Below, in pieces: positions 1-8,619 of a DNA stretch of 64,000 bases; within the stretch, counting starts at the first letter, position 1; every line of letters starts with the position of its first letter. Origin of the DNA: Roseococcus sp. SDR (GTDB lineage Bacteria; Pseudomonadota; Alphaproteobacteria; Acetobacterales; Acetobacteraceae); assembly GCF_019083995.1 (NCBI RefSeq), contig NZ_JAHRCU010000002.1, forward strand, positions 186,001-250,000, given 5' to 3'. Both the position numbers and the translations under genes were made by a program. The notes below the pieces were generated by a model. The model worked only from the letters and a program-made list of their open reading frames with translations, ran no database searches and was not told the DNA's origin.

Positions 1-196
1 CGTGGAGCCCGGCCAACGCGTGATCCTGCTCGATGACCTGCTCGCCACCGGCGGCACCATGAAGGCAGGGCTCGACCTGCTGCGCCAGGCCGGCGCCGTG
101 GTGCCGGCCGTCGCCACCATGATCGAGCTCAGCTTCCTGGGCGGAAGGAAACGCCTCGATGTCCCCGTCGAAACTCTCCTCACCTATGACGAGTAG
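1..196 (+). CDS. apt: Adenine phosphoribosyltransferase, C-terminal part (cut by window edge)
   Basis: This is the 3' end of a purine-salvage enzyme that makes AMP from adenine and PRPP in the cytoplasm. The visible 64 residues contain the PRPP-binding loop of type I phosphoribosyltransferases, [13 protein letters not shown], with the paired acidic residues followed by the TGGT turn. After it come the helix and the [12 protein letters not shown] stretch expected near the C terminus of Apt. The N-terminal two thirds lie outside the window. The last codons overlap the likely ATG of the downstream histidine kinase, so the two genes may be translationally coupled, although no functional link is known. 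Other type I phosphoribosyltransferases share the PRPP loop, but the C-terminal tail fits Apt best. Confidence 0.82.
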   Translation, partial: VEPGQRVILLDDLLATGGTMKAGLDLLRQAGAVVPAVATMIELSFLGGRKRLDVPVETLLTYDE

Positions 197-2231
197 GGCT
201 CCGCCCGTCGAAAAGGCCCGCATCATCCGTGATGCGGGCGGCAATGCCTATCTGGAGGGGGGGGATGGCGCGGTCTCCGCCGCCGGGCTGAACGGTGTGC
301 TGGCGCTTGCCATCGCCTCGGCCCCCACCGGCATCACGGTCGCCGACCCCTCGCTGCCCGATTGCCCTCTGGTCTTCATCAACCCGGCCTTCACGCAGCT
401 CACCGGCTACCCGCCCGAGGAGGTGTTGGGTCGCAATTGCCGCTTCCTCCAGGGCCGCGGCACCGAGAAGGAATCCGTCCGCGCGCTCCGCTTGGCCATC
501 GCCGCCGGCAAGCCCATCACCCTCGAATTCACCAACCACCGCCGCGACGGCCGCCGCTTCGTGAACGAACTGCGCATGGCCCCGGTGATGGATGAGAAGG
601 GGCAGCTCGTCGCGTATATCGGCATCCAGCACGACGTGACCGCCCGCAAGCGCGCCGAGCGCGAGGCCATCAAGGCCCGCCGCGCCGCCGAGCGCGCCAA
701 CCAGGAAAAGAGCGACTTCCTGGCCTTCATGTCGCATGAGGTGCGCACGCCGCTGCATGGCGTGATGGGCACGCTGGCCCTGCTGCTCGACACCGCGCTC
801 GACGCCGAGCAGCGCGCTTATGCCGAGACGGCCCAGCGCTGCGGCGCGACCCTGCTGCACACCGTGAACGAACTGCTGGACCTCAGCCGCATCGAGGCCG
901 GCAAGCTCGACGTCCATTCCGACCCCTTCTCGCTGGCCGACATCGTGAAGGACGTGCTCGACCTGCTGGCGCCGGCCGCGGCCGAGAAGGGCATCGAGCT
1001 CTCCGCGAGCCTCGATCACCTGCTGCCAGGACAGCTCGTTGGCGACCCGAGCCGCATCCGCCAGGTGCTGATCAACCTGACCGACAATGCGGTGAAGTTC
1101 ACCCATCGCGGCAGCGTGGAATTGCGCATCGCGGCCCTGCCCGACGGGCATGTGGGCTTCGCCGTGACCGATACCGGCATCGGCATCCCGCCCAAGCTGC
1201 GCCAGAGCCTCTTCACCCGCTTCGCCCAGGCCGACCAGGCGGGCGAGCAGACCGGCTCGGGCCTCGGCCTCGCCATCTGCAAGCGGCTGGTGGCGCTCAT
1301 GGGCGGGCAGATCGCGGTGGACAGCACGCCCGGGCGCGGCAGCACCTTCTTCTTCGACCTGCCGCTGGCGCATGTGCCGGAATCCGGCACGCCGCCGCCC
1401 CGCATCGCGCCGCAACCCGTTCTGGTGCAGCCCCTTGCCGGAGCGCATGGCCGCATCCTGCTGGCCGAGGACGGCAAGGCGAACCAGCTCGTCGCCGCCG
1501 CCATCCTGCGCAAGGCCGGCTACACGGTCGAGCTGGCGCGCGACGGCGCCGAAGCGGCCGCCGCGGCCGAATCCTCCGACTACGACCTGATCCTGATGGA
1601 TGTGCGCATGCCGCTGATGGACGGCTATGCCGCCACCCGCGCCATCCGCGCCGTGCCGGGTCCGCGCGGCCGCGTGCCCATCATCGCGATGACGGCGAGC
1701 GTGATGCCCGGCGACACCGAGCGCTGCACCGCCGCCGGCATGGACGGCCACCTGCCCAAGCCGCTCGGCAAGGCCGAGCTGCTGGCCGCCGTGCAACGCG
1801 TGCTCGACGCGCGCCCGCGCCGCCCGCGCGTGCCGATCCCCGAGGCGGAGCCCGGCGCAACGGCCCCGCTGCTCGACCGCGAGACGCTCGAGGAATTGCG
1901 CGCCGCCGTCGGCCCCGGCCGCCTGCCACGCCTGATCAGCGTCTTCACCGCCGAAACGAAGGAGCGCGTGCGGCGCATGCACGCGATGACCGACCCGGTC
2001 CGCATCGAGGACGAGGCGCACAGCCTGAAGGCCGCCGCCGCCACCTTCGGCGCCATCGCGCTCAGGGACGCCGCCCGCGCGCTGGAGGATGCCTGCCAGG
2101 GCGGACAGCCGGAGGAATGGCGCCGCATCCTGGACCTGCTGCCCGGCCTCGCCGATCGCAGCATCGCCGCCTTCCCGCTTGCCCGCGCCGAGGCGCGCGC
2201 CAAGCAGGACCGGGAACAGAAGGGACGTTGA
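186..2231 (+). CDS. LOV-domain hybrid sensor histidine kinase (LOV-HisKA-HATPase-REC-Hpt)
   Basis: A soluble multi-domain sensor of 681 residues when started at ATG 186; an in-frame ATG at 159 is also possible. A PAS domain near residues 45-155 carries the flavin-binding LOV motif GRNCRFLQG, with the photoactive Cys at about residue 85, and ends with the LOV-type GIQHDVT strand including its Gln. A kinase core follows: H-box SHEVRTP (His about 184), N-box around [13 protein letters not shown], and G-boxes DTGIGIP and [12 protein letters not shown]. Next is a receiver domain with the phospho-accepting Asp in LMDVRMP (about 472), then a C-terminal Hpt domain with HSLKAAA (His about 612). LOV kinases are known to autophosphorylate in response to blue light. 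No membrane segment is seen. No output regulator is adjacent, so the phosphorelay partner is unknown. A run of eight G lies early in the gene, at 257-264. Confidence 0.88.
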   Translation: MTSRAPPVEKARIIRDAGGNAYLEGGDGAVSAAGLNGVLALAIASAPTGITVADPSLPDCPLVFINPAFTQLTGYPPEEVLGRNCRFLQGRGTEKESVRALRLAIAAGKPITLEFTNHRRDGRRFVNELRMAPVMDEKGQLVAYIGIQHDVTARKRAEREAIKARRAAERANQEKSDFLAFMSHEVRTPLHGVMGTLALLLDTALDAEQRAYAETAQRCGATLLHTVNELLDLSRIEAGKLDVHSDPFSLADIVKDVLDLLAPAAAEKGIELSASLDHLLPGQLVGDPSRIRQVLINLTDNAVKFTHRGSVELRIAALPDGHVGFAVTDTGIGIPPKLRQSLFTRFAQADQAGEQTGSGLGLAICKRLVALMGGQIAVDSTPGRGSTFFFDLPLAHVPESGTPPPRIAPQPVLVQPLAGAHGRILLAEDGKANQLVAAAILRKAGYTVELARDGAEAAAAAESSDYDLILMDVRMPLMDGYAATRAIRAVPGPRGRVPIIAMTASVMPGDTERCTAAGMDGHLPKPLGKAELLAAVQRVLDARPRRPRVPIPEAEPGATAPLLDRETLEELRAAVGPGRLPRLISVFTAETKERVRRMHAMTDPVRIEDEAHSLKAAAATFGAIALRDAARALEDACQGGQPEEWRRILDLLPGLADRSIAAFPLARAEARAKQDREQKGR

Positions 2232-2234
2232 GGC

Positions 2235-2609
2235 TCAGAGCCGCCGCAGCGCTACGGCGATCGCGTCGAGCTCCGCCAGGATCTGCGCCAGCGCGCTTTC
2301 CTCCGGCTGTGCTTCGCCCAGCGGCAATTCGGGCTCACCCTCGTCCAACAGGCGCTGCACGCCCTTGATCGTGTAGCCCTGCGTGTAGAGCAGATCGGAG
2401 ATGCGCTTGAGAAGCGCGAGATCCTCCGGCCGGTAGTAGCGGCGCCCGCCGGCGCGCTTCAAAGGCTTGAGTTGCGGGAATTTCGTCTCCCAGAAGCGGA
2501 GCACGTGCTGTGGCACGTTCAACTGCTCCGCCGCCTCGCTGATGGTCCGGAAGGCTTGCGCCGATTTGCGCAGCCGAGGGCGTTCCTCTAGATCAGCGTG
2601 CTCGCTCAC
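2235..2609 (-). CDS. MerR-family transcriptional regulator encoded downstream of ihfA
   Basis: A 124-residue DNA-binding protein with an N-terminal MerR winged helix-turn-helix at about residues 18-90. The motifs are [20 protein letters not shown] and [17 protein letters not shown], followed by the dimerisation helix. It has no C-terminal metal-binding or drug-binding domain, so it belongs to the small MerR proteins that accompany ihfA in many Alphaproteobacteria; its ligand and targets are not known to me. The start is GTG and overlaps the ihfA stop codon by four bases (GTGA), so the two genes are almost certainly co-transcribed and coupled. It ends 3 nt from the converging histidine kinase gene. 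Confidence 0.86.
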   Translation of the reverse strand: MSEHADLEERPRLRKSAQAFRTISEAAEQLNVPQHVLRFWETKFPQLKPLKRAGGRRYYRPEDLALLKRISDLLYTQGYTIKGVQRLLDEGEPELPLGEAQPEESALAQILAELDAIAVALRRL

Positions 2610-2917
2610 TCCTTGCCGCCCTTGGCGAGAGTGGTGCCATTGATCCGCGCCTTCAGCACCTGGCTTGGCCGAAAGGTCAGCACGCGGCGGGGCAGGATCG
2701 GAACTTCAACGCCCGTCTTGGGGTTGCGCCCGATGCGCTGCCCCTTCTGACGGATGAGAAAGGTGCCAAAACCAGAGATCTTCACGGATTCCCCGGTCTC
2801 CAGCACGCTGGAGATGCGCTCGAGCACAGCCTCCAGCAAGGCGGCTGATTCGTTGCGGGAGAGCCCGACCTCCGCATAGATGGCCTCAGCGAGGCCGGAC
2901 CGCGTCAGCGTATCCAT
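2606..2917 (-). CDS. ihfA: Integration host factor alpha subunit
   Basis: IHF-alpha is one half of the heterodimeric DNA-bending protein that organises promoters, replication origins and recombination sites. The 103-residue protein begins at ATG 2917 ([20 protein letters not shown]). It carries the HU/IHF hallmarks: helices 1 and 2, the GFGTF turn, and the DNA-binding arm containing RIGRNPKTG with its intercalating Pro. The C-terminal residues [13 protein letters not shown] fit IhfA. An upstream in-frame extension to 3010 is open but has no family similarity, so I reject it. In many Alphaproteobacteria ihfA and merR follow fabH; here fabH lies about 50 kb away and is followed by a repeat array instead. 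Confidence 0.9.
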   Translation of the reverse strand: MDTLTRSGLAEAIYAEVGLSRNESAALLEAVLERISSVLETGESVKISGFGTFLIRQKGQRIGRNPKTGVEVPILPRRVLTFRPSQVLKARINGTTLAKGGKE

Positions 2918-3107
2918 CGTCGACTCTCCGTCATGGCCGGCCTCGCATCTCATGTGCGGCCCGCAAGTCTCTGAACCGGCAAGAAAGCCGGGAAGAGCAG
3001 GCCACGTCAACCATGTTTCGCAGCGCTCCCCCGAAAACCGCGTTTACCGCCCCTTCACCCCGGGTCTGGCACCTCGCGCGCCGACCCCAGGACGGAGTCC
3101 CTTGCCC

Positions 3108-3710
3108 ATGCCGCCTCGCCGCTGGCCTTTCCTGGCCCTTCTGGCCGCCCTCGCCCTGCCCGCCGCCCCGGCGCGCGCGGAGACCGCCTGCCCCGACATC
3201 CTGCTGGGCGACAGCCTGGCCGTGGGCATGGCGCCGCATGCCCGCGCCCTCGGCTTTACCGTCATCGCGCAATCAGGGGCAGGAATCGCCTGGCTGCGCC
3301 AGCAGGAACCGCGCTGCGCCCGGCGCCTCATCCTGGTCTTCGGCACGAATGACCTCCGCGGCATGACCGCAGCCGAGGCCGAGGCCTATCCGCTGCGCAT
3401 CGCCGCCGTGATGGAGGGGTGGGAGGCCCAGCAGGCCATCTGGGCCACGCCCGGCTGCTTCCAGGATGCGGCGCTCGAGCGTGGCAGTGCCGCTCTGGAC
3501 GCGGCCCTCACCCGCCATCTGCGCCGTGCGAGCGACCGCCTGCGAGACCTGCCGGCCATCCATAGCGGCCGCGTGGCCCGCTGCGTCTATCCCTCGCATG
3601 ACGGCATCCACCCCACCGGCCTCGGCTATCAGGCCTGGTGGGCGGGGCTGTCGCAATGGATGGAGCGCGCCGCGGTGGCGGGCCTGCAGCCGGCCAGCAT
3701 GGTGCGCTGA
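3108..3710 (+). CDS. Secreted SGNH/GDSL hydrolase
   Basis: A 200-residue exported esterase-like protein. From ATG 3108 it opens with a classical signal peptide (positive MPPRRW, then an Ala/Leu-rich core ending near APARA). All catalytic blocks of the SGNH family can be read: block I LLGDSLAVG with the Ser nucleophile, block III GTNDLRG with the oxyanion Asn, and block V DGIHPTGLGY with the Asp-x-x-His pair. There are several cysteines for periplasmic disulphides. It converges on the small membrane-protein gene of the O-acetylation locus with only 4 nt between stops. Removal or transfer of acetyl groups on a cell-wall or extracellular polysaccharide is a reasonable role, but the substrate is inferred only from context. 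Confidence 0.74.
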   Translation: MPPRRWPFLALLAALALPAAPARAETACPDILLGDSLAVGMAPHARALGFTVIAQSGAGIAWLRQQEPRCARRLILVFGTNDLRGMTAAEAEAYPLRIAAVMEGWEAQQAIWATPGCFQDAALERGSAALDAALTRHLRRASDRLRDLPAIHSGRVARCVYPSHDGIHPTGLGYQAWWAGLSQWMERAAVAGLQPASMVR

Positions 3711-3714
3711 CGGC

Positions 3715-4014
3715 CTATCCGCGCCCCCAGGAAAGAACGGAGCGCAACGTCTGCGTGATGGTGGGGACGCCGATCGCTTCCATGGCGCCGTGCCAGGCCT
3801 CAGCCATGGCAATGAGTTCCTCCGTGCCCGGCAGGATGGGCAGTCCATAGGCGGCGTCCAGGATGGCGCCGGAGCGGCCCATCAGCAGCAGCAGCCAGAC
3901 CATGGCCAGCACAGCAAGCGCACGGCCAAAGGGCAGCACGGCCGTCGAGCGGGAAAAATCGTCCGGCACGCCGCGGGGCGGCGGCGGGGCATCGGGCATC
4001 CAGGGTTGCTGCAT
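3715..4014 (-). CDS. Small single-helix membrane protein linked to the MBOAT acyltransferase
   Basis: I do not recognise a named family. Starting at ATG 4014 it has 99 residues: a Pro-rich cytoplasmic N terminus, one strong hydrophobic segment at about residues 32-47 (LAVLAMVWLLLLMG), and an amphipathic tail. It follows the MBOAT gene on the same strand with 11 nt between stop and start, so it is probably the last gene of the same transcript. Small one-helix partners of MBOAT acyltransferases are known in other O-acylation systems (DltX beside DltB, for example), which makes an accessory role plausible. That comparison is an analogy, not sequence similarity that I can show. Confidence 0.6.
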   Translation of the reverse strand: MQQPWMPDAPPPPRGVPDDFSRSTAVLPFGRALAVLAMVWLLLLMGRSGAILDAAYGLPILPGTEELIAMAEAWHGAMEAIGVPTITQTLRSVLSWGRG

Positions 4015-4025
4015 GGCGCGGTCCC

Positions 4026-5414
4026 TCAGAACTGGAAGTAGATGAAGGGCGCGACGCCCTCCGGCCCGGCGAACAGGATCAGCAGCAGCGCCACGCCACA
4101 CAGCGCGCCCAGCGCCAGCGCCGGCAGGCGGCGCAGCGTGGCCTCGATCCGCTCGCGCAGATCGGCCGGCCAGAAATGGAAGGACAGGCCGAGCAGCGTC
4201 AGCGCCAGCAGCCGCCAGGTGACGCTCTCATTCGGCAGGTCGAACTGCACCAGGCCCGCCAGCATCGCCCAGAAGCCCGCCATGTCATGCGCGCGGAACA
4301 GCACGAAGGCGAAGACCACGACATGGAAGGTGATGAACCAGCGCAGCATGCGCCCGCGCGTCGTCACGGGCGCCGCATTGCCGCCCAGGGCGCGCTCCAC
4401 GCCGAGGGCGGCGCCATGGATCACGCCCCAGAGCACGAAGGTCCAGGCCGCGCCGTGCCAGATTCCGCCCAGCACCATGGTCGCCATCAAGGCGATGCCG
4501 ACATTCCAGCGGTTGCCGCCGAAGCAGCGGATATAGACGTAGTCGCGCAGCCAGGTGGAGAGCGAGATGTGCCAGCGCCGCCAGAACTCCGAGAGGGTCA
4601 CGGCGCGGAAGGGCTGGTCGAAATTCTTCGGGAAGTGATAGCCGAGCAGCGCCGCGAAGCCGATCGCCATGTCGGAATAGGCCGAGAAGTCACAGAAGAT
4701 CTGGATCGTGTACCCGTAGCTCGCGAGCCAGATATCGAGCGCGCCATGCGCCGAAGGGTCGCGGAAGACCGGATCCACGATGCCCGTCGCGAGTTCACTC
4801 GCGATCACGACCTTCTTGAAGAGCCCGCCCAGGATGAGGATGCAGGCCATCACCACGGGGATGCGGAACCGGTCCGGCGGCGCGTGCAGCTGCGGGAGGA
4901 AACGCGCCGCGCGCACGATGGGCCCAGCCGCGAGATGCGGGAAGAAGGTCAGGTAGACCAGGACATTGAGCGGTGAGGGCTCGGGCTCGGCTTCACCTTC
5001 ATAGGCATCCACCATGTAGGAGATCGCCTGGAAGACGTAGAAGGAGATGCCGACCGGCAGCACGATGTCGAGCAGCGGCATGGGGCCGATGCCCAGCCAG
5101 TCGAGCCGCGCCACCACCTCCTGCAGGAAGAAGTTCGCGTATTTGAAATAGAACAGCCAGCCGAGCGTGCCGGCGATGCCGAGCCAGAGCCAGGGGCGGG
5201 AGCGACCGCGCCCCGCCAGCAGGCCGATGCCCCAGGTCCAGAAGCCCACCAGCAATAGGGCCGCACAGAACTCCACGCTCCAGAAGGCGTAGAAGGCGAG
5301 GTTCGCGGCCAGCAGGAAGGGCCTGTGCCAGGCCGGACGGAACCGCACGAGCGACCAATGGCCCAGAAAGACCACCGCGAAGAAGATGGCGAAGATGCCG
5401 GTCGGAAACAGCAT
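4026..5414 (-). CDS. MBOAT-family polysaccharide O-acetyltransferase (AlgI/PatA type)
   Basis: An integral membrane acyltransferase of 462 residues. It is thought to move acetyl groups across the inner membrane for O-acetylation of a polysaccharide or peptidoglycan by a periplasmic SGNH partner. The sequence has many hydrophobic helices and the family signatures: a conserved block around SEFWRRWHISLSTWLRDYVYI and the catalytic His in GGIWHGAAWTFVLWG. The length matches the AlgI family. The start ATG (5414) directly abuts the stop codon of the upstream SGNH lipoprotein gene, with no spacer. The three genes on this strand (SGNH lipoprotein, MBOAT, small membrane protein) therefore look like one operon. 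No alginate or cellulose synthase gene is nearby, so the acetylated polymer cannot be named. Confidence 0.88.
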   Translation of the reverse strand: MLFPTGIFAIFFAVVFLGHWSLVRFRPAWHRPFLLAANLAFYAFWSVEFCAALLLVGFWTWGIGLLAGRGRSRPWLWLGIAGTLGWLFYFKYANFFLQEVVARLDWLGIGPMPLLDIVLPVGISFYVFQAISYMVDAYEGEAEPEPSPLNVLVYLTFFPHLAAGPIVRAARFLPQLHAPPDRFRIPVVMACILILGGLFKKVVIASELATGIVDPVFRDPSAHGALDIWLASYGYTIQIFCDFSAYSDMAIGFAALLGYHFPKNFDQPFRAVTLSEFWRRWHISLSTWLRDYVYIRCFGGNRWNVGIALMATMVLGGIWHGAAWTFVLWGVIHGAALGVERALGGNAAPVTTRGRMLRWFITFHVVVFAFVLFRAHDMAGFWAMLAGLVQFDLPNESVTWRLLALTLLGLSFHFWPADLRERIEATLRRLPALALGALCGVALLLILFAGPEGVAPFIYFQF

Positions 5415-6719
5415 TCAGGTGGCGGTGGTACGCGTGGCGAGGCCCATGCCGCGCAGCAGATGCGCCTGCAGGCGCTCGGCCGTCAGGCGATAGCCGTCGG
5501 GCGTGAAGTGCACGAGGTCTGGCCGCATCAGCGGCGCATCGCCGCGCGCGAGTTCGGGCAGTCGGCAGGGACTGCGCGTGACCTCGGCACTCCAGTCGAA
5601 AAAACCCACGCGTTGCGCCTGCGCCACGCTGCGCTGGGCCGCGCGCACGCGCAGCAGGGCCGGCAGGGGCGATACGGCGGCGCAACCCTGCGGCGGCCGT
5701 CCGCGGCGCGTGGCGCGCACGGGGCGACCGGCATCAGGCACGCCCATGATCATGATGCCACTGCGCGGCAGCGTCTGGCGCAGGCGCTGGATCTGGCGCG
5801 TGAGCTGCGCCGCGTAGGCGGCTTCGTCGAAGTCGGAATCCACCGCCTCATTTGTCCCAAAGGCCAGGATGATGAGCGCGGGCGGCTGGTTGGTCAGCTC
5901 GCGCGCCATGACCAGCGGATCGCGGTTGTCGAGCGAGGCCAGGGTCGCGCCGTTGATGCCGAAACCCTCGACCAGCACGCCGCGCCCCCGGCGATCCATG
6001 CCCCAGCCGAGCAGCTCGACCGGGCCGTCGCCGGAGAGCTCGATCGCGAGTTCCCGGCTGCGGGAGGGGGCGTCGAGGCTGAGTGGGCGGAATTCCGTGA
6101 CCGGGTTGTTCAGGCTGACCGGACCGACCGAGAGGTCATCCACCCGCAGGCGGAAGCTGCCAGCACCCGGGCCTGCCATGAGGCTCAGATGGATGCGGTC
6201 GAAGCCGGCGGCTTCAGTGGAGCGGAGCGTGATGACATCGCCCGCGCGCTCGCCGGTCAGGCGAAAGCCCGTAAGGCCGAAGGGGCCGGGGTTGCTGGCC
6301 CGGAGCGCGCTGCGAACCGTCCATTCGCCGCTTTGCGAGGCCTCCGCGATCTGGTTCGCGTTGATCGGGCGCTGCGCGCGGCCGGGCGGCAGGCGGCCCG
6401 GGCCGAGGGCTCCGAAGCGCGCCTGCATCAGTTCGCGCAGGTGGCCCACCATGACGGGGCCGGCGGTGTGGCTGTCGCCAAGGACGAGAATCAAGGCGCG
6501 CGACGACGCGTTGCGTCCACCCCCACGCAGCGCGGCCGCGAGCGGTTCATAGGGATTGTCGCCCACGCGCGCCGGCAGCACGGATTCGAGTCCGGCATCG
6601 GGCCGCGCCTGGGCCAGCACGAGCGGCGCCCCGCCCTCGCCGGCCAGGGGCTCCGGCCTTGCGCCGCAGCCACCGAGCAGAGCGGCGGAGCCCAGGAAAA
6701 ACGCGCGGCGGTTCAGCAT
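5415..6719 (-). CDS. SGNH-fold lipoprotein, probable O-acetyltransferase partner
   Basis: A 434-residue exported protein beginning at ATG 6719. The N terminus MLNRRAFFLGSAALLGGCG combines a twin-arginine-like motif with a lipobox (LGGC), so a lipid-anchored periplasmic protein is likely. An SGNH domain follows. Block I is VLGDSHTAG (GDSH rather than GDSL), block III is LAFGTNEAVD, and block V is DLVHFTPDGY with the Asp-x-x-His pair. A beta-rich insert occupies roughly residues 110-230, as in two-domain PatB- or AlgJ-like acetyltransferases. It is the first gene of the MBOAT operon, and its stop codon touches the MBOAT start. The likely job is transfer of acetyl groups from the MBOAT protein to a polymer outside the cytoplasm. 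An open frame extends upstream to 7115 but overlaps the divergent gene and has no signal sequence. Confidence 0.78.
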   Translation of the reverse strand: MLNRRAFFLGSAALLGGCGARPEPLAGEGGAPLVLAQARPDAGLESVLPARVGDNPYEPLAAALRGGGRNASSRALILVLGDSHTAGPVMVGHLRELMQARFGALGPGRLPPGRAQRPINANQIAEASQSGEWTVRSALRASNPGPFGLTGFRLTGERAGDVITLRSTEAAGFDRIHLSLMAGPGAGSFRLRVDDLSVGPVSLNNPVTEFRPLSLDAPSRSRELAIELSGDGPVELLGWGMDRRGRGVLVEGFGINGATLASLDNRDPLVMARELTNQPPALIILAFGTNEAVDSDFDEAAYAAQLTRQIQRLRQTLPRSGIMIMGVPDAGRPVRATRRGRPPQGCAAVSPLPALLRVRAAQRSVAQAQRVGFFDWSAEVTRSPCRLPELARGDAPLMRPDLVHFTPDGYRLTAERLQAHLLRGMGLATRTTAT

Positions 6720-6799
6720 TTCGTGCGGGCCGGGGACTTCATTGTGACAACTCGCATGATATAAATCCCCATTCCCCCTGCTGTCCCGGAGAAACCCGC

Positions 6800-7597
6800 G
6801 TGGCGTTCCGCGCCCACCCCGCATCTTTCTCGCGGCGAAGCCTTCTGTATGGCGCAATGGCGCTGCTGTCATCGGGCAGCCTTGCGCTGGCGCAGCCCGC
6901 CATCCTGCCCAGCCCGCTCCCCGAACGCCCGGCACCCGAGCGCGTGAACCTTCTCTTTTGCGGGGATTCGCTCGCCCAGGGCATGTTTCTGGCGCTGAAC
7001 GGTCAGCTCCGCCGGCGAGAGACGGTGCGCGTGACCAACGGCACGCTGCACGCGACCGGCGTGACCCGCAGCGACGAACATGACTGGCCCACCGTCTCGC
7101 GCGATCTCGTCGCACGCCACCGGCCCAACCTCACCCTCTTCTGGGTGGGCGCGAATGATTTCCGCCCGCTTGTGGTTCGCGAGACGCGGTCGCGCTTCGC
7201 CTTCGGCACCCAGGGCTTCGCAGACGGCTATGGCCGCCGCGTTGGCGAGATGGTGACAGCCGCGGTCCAGGCGGGCTCGCGCGCCGTGTGGTTCGGCCTG
7301 CCCAACGTCCGGGACGCGCAATTCGCCAATGCCGTGCGCCAGCTCAACGAGATCCAGCAGAGTGCCGCGCTTGCCGCCGGCGCGGTCTGGATCCCGACCT
7401 GGGAGGCGACGAGCGACCCGCAGGGCCGCTTCAAGTCCAGCATCGCGCTCGAGCGCGGCCCGCGCGGCTTCCGTGCCGAAGACGGCGTACACTTCACCGA
7501 ATGGGGCTACCGCAGGATCGCGGCGCTCTTCTTCGATGAGGTTGAGAACATCTTCCCCGAACTCGCCGAAGGGCTGGGGCGACTGACCGATACGTAA
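6800..7597 (+). CDS. Exported SGNH/GDSL-type protein
   Basis: A 265-residue protein divergent from the MBOAT operon. I chose GTG 6800 because GGAGA lies about 7 nt upstream and the N terminus then reads as a twin-arginine-like signal (SFSRRSLLYGAMALL) ending near ALAQP. The SGNH blocks are CGDSLAQGM (Ser), WVGANDFRPL (Asn) and DGVHFTEWGY (Asp/His), so the catalytic triad is complete. The overall pattern resembles the DUF459-type periplasmic SGNH proteins. With two other SGNH genes within 4 kb and the MBOAT protein alongside, it probably takes part in O-acetyl turnover of the same glycan. The 80-bp gap to the divergent lipoprotein gene is relatively AT-rich and should hold both promoters, but I find no convincing -35/-10 pair. 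Confidence 0.72.
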   Translation: MAFRAHPASFSRRSLLYGAMALLSSGSLALAQPAILPSPLPERPAPERVNLLFCGDSLAQGMFLALNGQLRRRETVRVTNGTLHATGVTRSDEHDWPTVSRDLVARHRPNLTLFWVGANDFRPLVVRETRSRFAFGTQGFADGYGRRVGEMVTAAVQAGSRAVWFGLPNVRDAQFANAVRQLNEIQQSAALAAGAVWIPTWEATSDPQGRFKSSIALERGPRGFRAEDGVHFTEWGYRRIAALFFDEVENIFPELAEGLGRLTDT

Positions 7598-7622
7598 CGC
7601 GCGAGGGCCAATTCCTCGCGCG
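7598..7622 (+). terminator. Perfect 9-bp hairpin after the SGNH gene
   Basis: The arms CGCGCGAGG and CCTCGCGCG enclose a 7-nt loop and begin on the first base after the TAA stop. There is only a weak pyrimidine tract (ending in CTTT) downstream, so it is a likely but not classical intrinsic terminator. It may serve both this gene and the converging Bug gene. Confidence 0.6.
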
Positions 7623-7659
7623 CCCGACTTTCCCAGCCGCGATGCGAGACCGCGCCCCG

Positions 7660-8619
7660 TCAGGAATCCGCGGTGATGTTCGCGCGCCGGATCACCTCCC
7701 GCCAGCGATCCAGCTCGGCGCGCTGGAAGCTCGCCAGATCCTCTGGGCTGCCGCCCATGCCCTCCACGCCGTTGCGTGCGAAAGCGGCGCGCGTCTCGGG
7801 CTCCATCAGCGCCGCGTTGAAGATGCCGTTGAGCCGCTGCGTGAGCGGCGCGGGCAGCCGCGGCGGCGCGTAGAGCGCCCACCAGGCCTCGATGTTGATG
7901 ACCGGCAAGCCGACCTCGGCAAAGGTGGGGACGCCGGGCAGCACGTCGCTGCGCGTGGTGCCGGTGATGCCAAGGCCCAGCATCGTGCCTGACTCGATAT
8001 GCGAGCGCACGAACTGCGTGTGGTAGAACATGGAATCGATCTGCCCGCTCAGCAGATCCGTCACCGCGCGGGCGCCGTCGCGGTAGGGCACATGCGTGGT
8101 GGTGATGCCCGTCGCCTCGCCCAGCAGCGCCTGGGCCAGATGCCCCGTGGTGCCGGTGCCGGAGGAAGCGACCGACAGCGGACGCGTGCGCGCGAGGGCC
8201 ACGAAATCGGCCATGCTGCGCACGCCGAGCTGAGGCCGCACGACCAGCAGGATCTTCGTCTTGGAATGCGCGATGATGGGCGTGAAGTCGCGCATCGGAT
8301 CATAGGGAAGGTTCGGCATCAGGTGCGGGTTCACGGTGTGCGTGCCGATGGTGCCGAGCAGCAGCGTCAGCCCGTCCGGCGCCGCCTGTGCCACATATTG
8401 CGAACCGATCGTCCCGCCCGCGCCCGCGCGGTTGTCGACAACCACCGTGGCCCCGTTCAACCCGCGGGAGAGCTGCTGAGCCGCGATGCGGCCCAGAATG
8501 TCCGTGCTCGAACCGCCCGGGAAGGGCACGACGAGCCGAATGGGCCGGTCAGGCCAGGCCTGGCCGAGCGCGAGACTGGGGGTGAGCAGGCTGGCAGCCA
8601 GCAAGGCGCGGCGCTTCAT
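7660..8619 (-). CDS. Bug/TctC-family tripartite tricarboxylate transporter solute-binding protein
   Basis: A 319-residue periplasmic binding protein with a signal peptide (MKRRALLAASLLTPSLALGQA). Then come the family signatures PIRLVVPFPGGSSTDILGR and VVVDNRAGAGGTIGSQYVAQA, which line the pocket that grips a carboxylate through backbone amides, and DGLTLLLG. An AAGGGAGG ribosome site precedes ATG 8619. The start overlaps the upstream deacetylase stop (ATGA), so it ends a gamma-glutamyltransferase / deacetylase / Bug operon. No TctA or TctB membrane subunits are in the window, so the ligand and transporter partners are unknown. The operon context suggests a peptide- or amino-acid-derived carboxylate, as an inference only. 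Confidence 0.85.
   Translation of the reverse strand: MKRRALLAASLLTPSLALGQAWPDRPIRLVVPFPGGSSTDILGRIAAQQLSRGLNGATVVVDNRAGAGGTIGSQYVAQAAPDGLTLLLGTIGTHTVNPHLMPNLPYDPMRDFTPIIAHSKTKILLVVRPQLGVRSMADFVALARTRPLSVASSGTGTTGHLAQALLGEATGITTTHVPYRDGARAVTDLLSGQIDSMFYHTQFVRSHIESGTMLGLGITGTTRSDVLPGVPTFAEVGLPVINIEAWWALYAPPRLPAPLTQRLNGIFNAALMEPETRAAFARNGVEGMGGSPEDLASFQRAELDRWREVIRRANITADS

Noticed and set aside
6742-6765. TTGTGA and TATAAA in the SGNH divergent gap
   Set aside because: Spacing is only 12 bp, too short for a sigma-70 promoter.
6720-7115. N-terminal extension of the SGNH lipoprotein
   Set aside because: It overlaps the divergent SGNH gene and would bury the lipobox signal inside the protein.
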